From a virus, in the IMG/VR virus record IMGVR_UViG_3300034375_002218, positions 1 to 24,933 of that record: 24,933 bases of DNA; one strand, 5' to 3'. Each line of letters begins with the position of its first letter. Position 1 is the first letter of the stretch. Below, piece after piece: positions 18,401 through 24,159 of this stretch. A model generated the notes under the pieces. The model searched no databases and was not told the DNA's origin. It saw only the letters and a program-made list of their open reading frames with translations. The position numbers were made by a program, and so were the translations under genes.

Positions 18401-20637
18401 TATCTAGCTCCTCCTATCGCGGTTGCACCTGGGCCAGGAGGTATATCCTTGCCGATGACATTAGCTATATCTACTTGTGCTTTCAATGAAGCAAGAGCGA
18501 TGTCCCTCTCTTCATCATAGTTAGATAGTGTTATAGCAAGAAGAGTGTCGCCTAAGCTTTTTACAGATTCTGTCATAATCATTGTAGGCTCTGCAAAATC
18601 AGGAGGTTCTTCCGTATTCTCTTTAATGTCGTTTAAATACTCATTCATTATCCGCAACTGCTCGTCTGGGTTCAACTGTTCTATTTTAAACTCGTCCAGC
18701 ATCTGGCTAACACCTTGAACCACAGTTCCAAAATTATCTTCAAAGCTCCCACTCCTTGCTTCTTCAATCTGTCGCTCCAGGTCTTTTAACATCGCAAAGC
18801 CGTCAGCGGCCATCATTGTTTCGTGCTTATACTTTGAATAGATTTCACCCTTCTCGTTGGTTTTTCTAATTTCTATGGCTCTCTCAAACATCTTATCCCT
18901 AGACATTCTATCGTTCATCTCGCCATACTTATTAATTATTCCCTGCTCCGTCAACTGAGTCTTTAGTTCATCTCTTTGTTTCTTTAGGGGGCCAGTAATA
19001 CTTTCAATTAGATTAGATTCAAATTTCTCCCCCATACTTTTTTCAGGAAATAGAGTCATTTGGGTCCCCGCTTTGTATAAGTAATTGCTATCTATATTTA
19101 TTAGTTCGTCGAGAATACCACCTACTTTATTCAACAACAAGGATGCGAGAGACACAAACAGGTTTGCAATCTTAGCCATGCTGTTGTATATGTTTATAAA
19201 TACCCTGGCTATGGCTTCAGGGTCTCTGATTAGCGTAGATAGTTTATTAGAAAATTCTTGAACTTTAGGAACAAGAACAGTATTCAGTGATCTCATGAAC
19301 GATGCAATTGATCCGTATAATTCTGTGAAAACTACCTTGTCAAAAGGCTCAAGTATCTCATCAAAAAGAACTGATATTTGATCAGCAAAGTTAGCCCTCT
19401 CTATTTGTTTTTGTACTTTTCTAGGATCCATCTCTCCTAGAGCTTTAATAGAATATGCTACATTACCTAGGGCGTTAACCGGAACAGAGAATCCCTCAAT
19501 CATAGTTCCAAGATCGCCCGCCATGCTATCCACAACTCGACTTGATTGTCTCGCAGCGTCCATAAACGCTTTCTGCACACCCGCCTCATCTAAACCTTGA
19601 ATAGCCCTAGTGAAGCCTTGGACACCCAGGATGCTTCTTTTCTGCATGGCTTCAAACGAAGGGTCGAACATCAACTGAGCAAAATCTTTGAATTGCTGTT
19701 GCATCTCAGGACCAAGTTGCCCCGCCGCTTTTACTAGCCCTCCAACTGCGGACTCCATTCCAGCAGATTTAAACAGAGGAATAAACTGTTTTATGGCATC
19801 TACTGATTCTACTAATGTATCTATACTGACCGTAAATTTATCCCTGGTATCTCTAAGAGTTTCTACTAGAGTGTTTCTCTGTCTAGTATCCATTCTCATA
19901 GTGGTGTTAAGAAAAGCTAGAGATTTTGCTGTTCCTTTTACGTCACCACCAAGAAGCATCTGTTCATTGATCAAGTCTCCTATCGAACCATTTATCTCAT
20001 CAAGCTCAATACCTGCTCTTAGTCCTTCGAAAACAACTCCTAGTCGCTGAGTAAAATCACCACGAAACTGATCGACCATCAACTCTTTAATAGGCTTATC
20101 CCGATCAATAACACCTCTAGACACTAGATCATTAAAATCTTGATTTAGTTTAGAAACACTCTCTGAAAAGGATGTTCTTAGAACACTACCTTGTCGATCC
20201 ATTGTAATGTTCAACTTTGATAGTCTTTCTCCAAGACTATCATTGTTTTTTGCAACATCCTTTATGGGTCCTAAATCAGTACCTAATTTAGTGGTCGATT
20301 CCTTATAACTTTTTGATAATTTATCCGTGCTTTCTTTTAGATCCCCAAGAGTACCTATTTTTGCTGTTGTAGCGTTTAAACTCCTTGCTAACTCGTCCGT
20401 GCCTTTCCTAACATCTCTAAGCGCACTTTCCGTCCTAGCGGCTGAATCTTTAGCTGATTTATTAAAGTTCTTCTGTAGCTTATCACTTATAGTTAACTGC
20501 TTTGTAAGCCCTCCAAGTGACTGACCCAGCGCCAATGAAGCCTTCTGAGCTTTATCCGCCTGTTCCACCTGAGTTTTTATCTGACCTATAAGTGTCCCTA
20601 AAGTAGCATTTAAAATTTCAAATGTTAGTGCAAGCAT
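18400..20637 (-). CDS. Tail tape measure protein
   Basis: Encodes 745 residues. The first ~230 residues are almost wholly helical and polar, rich in Lys, Ser, Thr, Leu and Asp, as in coiled coils. A helical middle part follows, with a hydrophobic segment around 470-510 (VFINIYNSMAKIANLFVSLA, then SLLLNKVGGIL) typical of tape measures, which form a pore at infection, and then a charged helical C-terminus. Length and composition, plus the following tube-initiator, LysM and hub genes, support the call. With the usual ~0.15 nm of tail per residue, the protein would specify a tail of roughly 110 nm; this is an estimate from family behaviour. The start overlaps the upstream stop as TAATG. The chaperone pair that usually sits next door is over 3 kb away here. 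Confidence 0.8.
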   Translation of the reverse strand: MLALTFEILNATLGTLIGQIKTQVEQADKAQKASLALGQSLGGLTKQLTISDKLQKNFNKSAKDSAARTESALRDVRKGTDELARSLNATTAKIGTLGDLKESTDKLSKSYKESTTKLGTDLGPIKDVAKNNDSLGERLSKLNITMDRQGSVLRTSFSESVSKLNQDFNDLVSRGVIDRDKPIKELMVDQFRGDFTQRLGVVFEGLRAGIELDEINGSIGDLINEQMLLGGDVKGTAKSLAFLNTTMRMDTRQRNTLVETLRDTRDKFTVSIDTLVESVDAIKQFIPLFKSAGMESAVGGLVKAAGQLGPEMQQQFKDFAQLMFDPSFEAMQKRSILGVQGFTRAIQGLDEAGVQKAFMDAARQSSRVVDSMAGDLGTMIEGFSVPVNALGNVAYSIKALGEMDPRKVQKQIERANFADQISVLFDEILEPFDKVVFTELYGSIASFMRSLNTVLVPKVQEFSNKLSTLIRDPEAIARVFINIYNSMAKIANLFVSLASLLLNKVGGILDELINIDSNYLYKAGTQMTLFPEKSMGEKFESNLIESITGPLKKQRDELKTQLTEQGIINKYGEMNDRMSRDKMFERAIEIRKTNEKGEIYSKYKHETMMAADGFAMLKDLERQIEEARSGSFEDNFGTVVQGVSQMLDEFKIEQLNPDEQLRIMNEYLNDIKENTEEPPDFAEPTMIMTESVKSLGDTLLAITLSNYDEERDIALASLKAQVDIANVIGKDIPPGPGATAIGGAR

Positions 20638-20981
20638 TATATTTCAATTCTCCATACAGGGCTTTGGATCTTGGAGAGAATGTAGGTTCTGTAATTCTCT
20701 TCAGGTAGCTCCTTATTCTTATATAGAGTAACTAAAGACTCCGGGGTATAATCTGCCGCTAAAGGAACTTTGAAGCCTGTAAAAAGTTTATTACCCGTTC
20801 TAGCGTCCTTAACCACTGGGGTAACGGACAAAACAACTACCCAATCACCCTGGTAGAGGAACATTACTAGCCTACCTTTGTCTATACCTGACGCCGATTT
20901 AGGCACTATATGGATTTTTAGCGGGTCGTTTCTATCGACCTGATATAAAAATCTGGTAATTGGTAGTGAAAAAAACCTCAT
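20637..20981 (-). CDS. Small conserved-looking protein before the tape measure, function unknown
   Basis: Encodes 114 residues. I do not recognise the family. It looks all-beta, with strands such as LKIHIVPKS, RLVMFLYQGDWVVVLSVTPVV and KLFTGFKVPL, a helical PESLVTLYKNKELPEENYRT, and a final strand SPVWRIEI. It is basic and lacks membrane segments or a signal peptide. It is the first minus-strand gene after the inserted nuclease/primase block and overlaps the tape-measure start (TAATG), so it is probably co-translated with the tape measure and may be a small tail or assembly protein. A weak AAGAG lies six bases before the start. Confidence 0.6.
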   Translation of the reverse strand: MRFFSLPITRFLYQVDRNDPLKIHIVPKSASGIDKGRLVMFLYQGDWVVVLSVTPVVKDARTGNKLFTGFKVPLAADYTPESLVTLYKNKELPEENYRTYILSKIQSPVWRIEI

Positions 20982-21017
20982 TTGATACTCTTATATATTA
21001 GTATATAGGTAATCAAA
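20982..21017. promoter_or_regulatory. AT-rich divergent intergenic region
   Basis: These 36 bases separate two divergent starts (minus ATG at 20981, plus TTG at 21018). They contain TTATATATTAGTATATAG, in which two TATATA blocks flank TTAG. One or two promoters are expected here because both flanking genes start outward, but no confident -35/-10 pair or T4-type late box (TATAAATA) can be assigned; TATATAAG on the minus strand is the nearest. Confidence 0.35.
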
Positions 21018-21314
21018 TTGAGCAAAAACATAGACATTGAAATAGTAGACTTCCTTGACCTGATAAATCATACACTGAGTAATGCCTTTACAGAAAAGTG
21101 GAGACATAAGTATAGTGAAAAATTTATAAAGCATTTCCAGTTGAAGCTTCTTGACTCGATGAATAAACAGAAGCCTATAAAAAAGGAAATGCTTTATAAT
21201 TATCTTACTAAGAAGTGTAAGTACTCAAAAGAACAGGTATTAAACTTCTTTTCTACTATTGATATTGATATTTACAAACCTTTTATTTACGGTCCTTTGA
21301 AGATTTCTTCTTAG
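21018..21314 (+). CDS. Small basic helical protein of unknown function
   Basis: Encodes 98 residues from a TTG start with AGG about eight bases upstream. A stop (TAG, 21006-21008) lies just upstream in frame and the first in-frame ATG is internal, so TTG is the best start. The product is helical and Lys-rich, with an aromatic C-terminus (FSTIDIDIYKPFIYGPLK). I do not recognise it. It is not in the late structural direction; it faces the nuclease gene and overlaps its end by 32 bases tail to tail. Local base composition is AT-rich (19 of 60 G/C in 21121-21180), unlike the primase downstream. It may be an early or regulatory protein, which is speculation. Confidence 0.55.
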   Translation: MSKNIDIEIVDFLDLINHTLSNAFTEKWRHKYSEKFIKHFQLKLLDSMNKQKPIKKEMLYNYLTKKCKYSKEQVLNFFSTIDIDIYKPFIYGPLKISS

Positions 21315-22068
21315 CCTTTAGCTCGTCAAACTTCTTGGTACAGGTCTGTGGGTCGTTATACTCAGGACACAGACCCTTATAGGCACACCAGTTACAGAAA
21401 TCGTTCCTGCTAGGCTTTAGTTCCGCTTTCTTCTTCTTTCTGATCTTCCAGACCTCATCAACTATGTTCTTGACATGTGCATTGATCTGGGGTACGCTAT
21501 ACTGGACATGCACGAAGTTGTTCGTCAAGGGATAGTAATGTGCAGCCACAATATTCTTGACGGGCACATCGTACATCTTACTGACAGCATACACATAGCC
21601 CTTCAACTGTGAGTCCTGGTATAGGTCTACCTTGCTCTTCTCTCTCTTTGAAGTCTTGTAGTCTATCACCAGATAGCCTCCGTCTTTGCCTTTGATTACA
21701 CGGTCAATGACGCCATTGAGAGTTATATCGTCCTTTACAGGGACCTGGAAGACTAGCTCTGTGGCGATGCTTCCCTCTAACCCAGCGTTGAACTCAAGAA
21801 AGTTACGGAAACACGTTGAATCTTTGCCCTCATACTTCTTTGATATAGTCCATGTGCCCTTCACACTCTCAGCAATCTGCTCTAGTTCCTCTTGCGTGGT
21901 GGCCTCAACGCCATCTTCAAGGACCTTATGGATGTAAGATCCAAAGTGGAGAGCCTCTGTGTTGGCCTCTTCGGGCTCTGGTAGCCTATCTACATAGCGG
22001 AAGCAATATTTCAACTGGCACTGTTTAAAAGTTTGATACTTAGATTCGGATATAGTATTTATGTACAT
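21283..22068 (-). CDS. PD-(D/E)XK nuclease, Cas4/RecB/AddB-like with Fe-S cysteines
   Basis: Encodes 261 residues. The nuclease core is clear: the His motif GSYIHKVLE (H47), GVIDRV (D122), VIDYKTS (D136, K138), and a Q-x3-Y motif (Q154, Y158). C225, C228 and C234 in the C-terminus together with C17 (or C22) near the N-terminus form the spacing of the 4Fe-4S clasp of Cas4 and AddB nucleases. Such enzymes degrade or trim DNA ends, in phages often in replication or recombination; the exact role is not readable here. The start has a strong GAGGTGA site. The gene is divergent from the primase with overlapping starts, which suggests joint function in DNA metabolism. A Lys-rich C-terminal tail follows the cluster. 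No CRISPR repeats or cas1/cas2 occur in the window. Confidence 0.85.
   Translation of the reverse strand: MYINTISESKYQTFKQCQLKYCFRYVDRLPEPEEANTEALHFGSYIHKVLEDGVEATTQEELEQIAESVKGTWTISKKYEGKDSTCFRNFLEFNAGLEGSIATELVFQVPVKDDITLNGVIDRVIKGKDGGYLVIDYKTSKREKSKVDLYQDSQLKGYVYAVSKMYDVPVKNIVAAHYYPLTNNFVHVQYSVPQINAHVKNIVDEVWKIRKKKKAELKPSRNDFCNWCAYKGLCPEYNDPQTCTKKFDELKAKKKSSKDRK
22061..22068. other. Shared palindrome carrying two head-to-head start codons
   Basis: ATGTACAT is self-complementary. Its first three bases are the start codon of the plus-strand primase, and its last three, read on the minus strand, are the start codon of the nuclease. The two coding regions therefore overlap by eight bases at their 5' ends, and the upstream control signals of each must lie inside the other gene. 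A second in-frame ATG of the primase at 22067 would reduce the overlap to two bases. Confidence 0.75.
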
Positions 22069-23056
22069 GATTTCACCTCAGTTTATTAGAGAGTTCCTTA
22101 CCAAGAATTTCTCGGATATCGGACGTTTATCTGCAAATGATCGTGAGTTTATCATGGAGTCTCCTTTTATAAGGAATGACTACAAGCGACACTGCTCCGT
22201 TAATGTAGATAGTGGTCTATGGCAGTGCTTCAAGACAGGAAGGAACGGAAACTTTGTTAGCCTGTATGCTCACCTTCAAGGCATAACCTACTTCAGTGCC
22301 CAGAAGGAACTCATTATTAAAAACTTTGATTACCTAGGTAAGCCCATCCCTCTGGGTGTCATGCCTGAGGAAAAGAGGCTGGAGCTTGACACCAGCAAGC
22401 TAATCCCCCTCAACATAGCGTCGGGCTTCTCTGACGACCCCGATGTACTGAAGGCGTGGTCTATCCTGTATGACCGCAAGCTATTCACAGAGATTAACGA
22501 CACTAAGGCAGAATACTTCCTATGCAAAGAAGGTAAGTTCGCCAACAGGATTATTATTCCCTTCTCCAAGGACGGTATGGTTTTTTACTTCCAAGCTCGC
22601 GCTATGGGAGACGAGAAGCCTAAGTACCTCAACCCATCCACTGAGATCGCCCCCAAGTCATCAGACATCCTGTACCCCTACCGTGAAGACATGGGTATGC
22701 TTGTTGTCTGTGAGGGGCCTCTGGACGCCATCTCATTCCAGCTACAGGGAATTAACGCCACCGCCACGATGAAGAATATCGTCAGCCCGAGGCAAGCAGA
22801 GGCGCTGGCTACCTTCGACGGGGATATTGTCCTTGCTTTCGATAACGACACGGCGGGTGAGCGAGGATTCGAAGCTTTTGACAGGTTGAGGAAAGAGCGC
22901 CTGATGGACGAGTTCTTTGTTTGTAAACCTCCTAAGGGCTACAAAGATTGGAACGAGGCGCACAAGAACGGCCATGATCTTGGCAATCATCTTGTAGATA
23001 ACATGGCCCTTTATGATTTTGAGTATAAGATGTTCAACGAGATCAACTTAATGTGA
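22061..23056 (+). CDS. Toprim DNA primase, short, with degenerate zinc motif
   Basis: Encodes 331 residues. Residues ~30-70 align by eye to the CHC2 zinc-binding domain of DnaG primases (SPF near 34-36, then GLWQCFKTGRNGNFVSLY, 52-69). Of the four usual ligands only C56 is kept; the others appear as S34, I37 and T59. The Toprim domain is intact: VVCEGPLDAIS with E218 and D222, and AFDNDTAG with D261 and D263, followed by the common PKGYKDWNEA. It would make RNA primers for phage DNA replication, perhaps with a separate helicase, since no helicase domain is fused. Local G+C is visibly high (33 of 60 in 22681-22740). The gene opposes the tail operon and its end overlaps the 316-residue gene by 14 bases. 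ATG at 22067 is an alternative start. Confidence 0.82.
   Translation: MYMISPQFIREFLTKNFSDIGRLSANDREFIMESPFIRNDYKRHCSVNVDSGLWQCFKTGRNGNFVSLYAHLQGITYFSAQKELIIKNFDYLGKPIPLGVMPEEKRLELDTSKLIPLNIASGFSDDPDVLKAWSILYDRKLFTEINDTKAEYFLCKEGKFANRIIIPFSKDGMVFYFQARAMGDEKPKYLNPSTEIAPKSSDILYPYREDMGMLVVCEGPLDAISFQLQGINATATMKNIVSPRQAEALATFDGDIVLAFDNDTAGERGFEAFDRLRKERLMDEFFVCKPPKGYKDWNEAHKNGHDLGNHLVDNMALYDFEYKMFNEINLM
22073..22079 (-). promoter_or_regulatory. Strong ribosome binding site of the nuclease, inside the primase gene
   Basis: GAGGTGA on the minus strand, with AATC between it and the ATG at 22068, is close to the ideal anti-16S complement at normal spacing. It fixes the nuclease start and lies within the first codons of the opposing primase gene. 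The primase start has only a weak GGAT upstream. Confidence 0.65.
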
Positions 23057-23993
23057 AGTACAGGGGCGGCGTAACGATAAGTTCCTTAAGTAAGTTGTAC
23101 TTAAGAGTTAACCTGTACTGCCCAGTTAAACCTCCAAAATCTGCCACGTTAGCGTGAGTAGCAAGCGTGGTAGTATCAAAATTAAATACCAGTGTATTGT
23201 CTGAGGTAATGTCAATAAGTGCGCTGGTGTCTGAATAGCCAGACACCTCAACATGAGCAGGGAGTGTTGGAGTTCCTTCGTTTATCTTTTCTATAAGAAT
23301 CTGAGGGTTTATTATTGCCGACTCCTTAAAGATATTTCTAATGCTTTGGTCGATATCCTTGTTGCCTATTGTCATTTCGGTTGTTATCTTGATGTCCTCT
23401 TTTGACCCAAGAACTATATGTTTGTTAATTAGTTTGTTTTTAGTCGTAAGAAGTACAGGCTGAGTAGTAACAAAGAAAGTATCATCATAAAGGTGGAAAT
23501 CGTTTATGAGAGACTGATAGGTAGACCCTTCAGCAAGCATAACAGTCCATACGTCAATGTAATCTCTTACCGCACTAGCAGAATTTTCTACAACTATAGA
23601 AGATCCATGTAGGTTGTACACCCCACTGATGTCCTGCGTGCCGTCTAGAACGACAACGTACTCACCCTTGGAAACTCGGTAAACTCCGCTTGTAGATGCA
23701 ATATCCGTACTCGGATTGTATCCTGATGGGTCTTGTGCAGGAAAGCCTCCATCTTCGCCCGAAGGAGCAAAGTTCATTCTAACGATACCTGAAGCGATTC
23801 CTGAGGAAATTAGGTTTTCATCTAGAATGGTGCTTGGAGTGAAGTTGGCAGACTTGTCAAATACTGTTACTGCACTAATATCATACGGATCAACGTACTC
23901 ACCATCATTTATGAAAAAGGCTCTGAGGCCCACCTTTTGTAGCACCGTGGGCCTATTGTTTCTATCTACTAAGCTATTTCCGTTTAATTGCAT
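23043..23993 (-). CDS. Probable virion structural protein, family not recognised
   Basis: Encodes 316 residues, preceded by GAGAGGG about seven bases before the ATG. It is largely beta-sheet in appearance. The N-terminal part has GLRAFFINDGEYVDPYDISA followed by VFDKSANFTPS, a sequence style I associate with structural proteins of marine myoviruses without being able to name the family. The centre includes SGVYRVSKGEYVVVLDG and a D/Y-rich segment; the last strands are YRLTLKYNLL. Its start overlaps the end of the chaperone -1 frame by 20 bases, so it belongs to the tail operon. It lies where a tape measure would be expected after the chaperones, but is far too short and beta-rich to be one. 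It ends in a 14-base tail-to-tail overlap with the primase. Confidence 0.65.
   Translation of the reverse strand: MQLNGNSLVDRNNRPTVLQKVGLRAFFINDGEYVDPYDISAVTVFDKSANFTPSTILDENLISSGIASGIVRMNFAPSGEDGGFPAQDPSGYNPSTDIASTSGVYRVSKGEYVVVLDGTQDISGVYNLHGSSIVVENSASAVRDYIDVWTVMLAEGSTYQSLINDFHLYDDTFFVTTQPVLLTTKNKLINKHIVLGSKEDIKITTEMTIGNKDIDQSIRNIFKESAIINPQILIEKINEGTPTLPAHVEVSGYSDTSALIDITSDNTLVFNFDTTTLATHANVADFGGLTGQYRLTLKYNLLKELIVTPPLYFTLS
23085..23105. other. Stem-loop after the primase, possible convergent terminator
   Basis: CTTAAGTA and TACTTAAG form a perfect 8-bp stem with a 5-base loop, about 30 bases after the primase stop and inside the end of the opposing 316-residue gene. No T-run follows on the plus strand, so it is not a classic Rho-independent terminator. 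It could still limit read-through or protect a transcript 3' end. Confidence 0.25.
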
Positions 23994-24159
23994 TTGATTC
24001 CCTCTCGGCGTCTTCGCGCAGAAGTTTGAGGAATATAGTCCTCTCTAAGCGAGTCATCTCCTTTACGTCAGAATAAGTAAAGTTAGCTCGCTTTACCAAT
24101 ATATAGGCTTCTAGAAGCAGAGAATCTAAATCAATTATCTGTTCTAGCTCACGCCGAAA
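23974..24159 (-). CDS. -1 frameshift extension of the gp26-like chaperone (gp51-like)
   Basis: The -1 frame is open from the slippery run to TAG at 23976-23974, adding 61 residues beginning FRRELEQIIDLDSL. The extension is helical, with LLEAYILVKRANFTYSDVKE followed by MTRLERTIFLKLL and a charged end. That is the pattern of the second (T-type) domain of tape-measure chaperones: an L-x-x-x-Y helix, a short loop, then an M-T-x-x-E-R helix. No ATG, GTG or TTG occurs in this frame between the upstream in-frame TGA (about 24181) and a TTG far into the extension, so separate translation would lose the first helix. The fused product would have 295 residues (234 + 61). T4 gene 51 lies directly after gene 26, which fits this identity; gp51 homology itself is inferred. 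Confidence 0.72.
   Translation of the reverse strand, partial: FRRELEQIIDLDSLLLEAYILVKRANFTYSDVKEMTRLERTIFLKLLREDAERESNAIKRK
24111..24147 (-). promoter_or_regulatory. Possible stimulatory hairpin downstream of the slippery site
   Basis: CTAGAA (24147-24142 read on the minus strand) pairs with TTCTAG (24116-24111), and CAGA (24141-24138) pairs with TCTG (24121-24118). One unpaired base at 24117 separates the two helices, and a 16-base loop closes the structure. The stem begins 8 bases after T TTT TTC or 11 after A AAT TTT, near the usual spacing for -1 stimulators. It contains the zero-frame stop codon. Pairs are mostly A-T, so stability is moderate. Confidence 0.42.

Noticed and set aside
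19688-20050. Plus-strand open frame of 120 codons inside the tape measure
   Set aside because: The product is Ser/Leu/Cys-rich as expected from the antisense of a helical protein, there is no ribosome binding site, and it lies wholly within a well-supported gene.
2832-20639. The cluster as a tailocin or extracellular contractile injection system
   Set aside because: No AAA+ ATPase, toxin or lysis genes of such systems are seen and replication genes are embedded in the cluster, which favours a phage. The absence of capsid genes from this window alone cannot settle it.
21283-22068. Nuclease as part of a CRISPR-Cas system
   Set aside because: No repeat-spacer array or other cas gene is visible; Cas4-like nucleases without CRISPR are common in phages.
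22470-22772. Second plus-strand frame of 100 codons within the primase
   Set aside because: It overlaps the Toprim coding region in another frame and shows Ser/Thr/Pro-rich filler composition typical of a shadow frame.
23085-23105. Classic Rho-independent terminator after the primase
   Set aside because: The stem is perfect but AT-rich and lacks a following T-run on either strand, so only a possible stem-loop was recorded.
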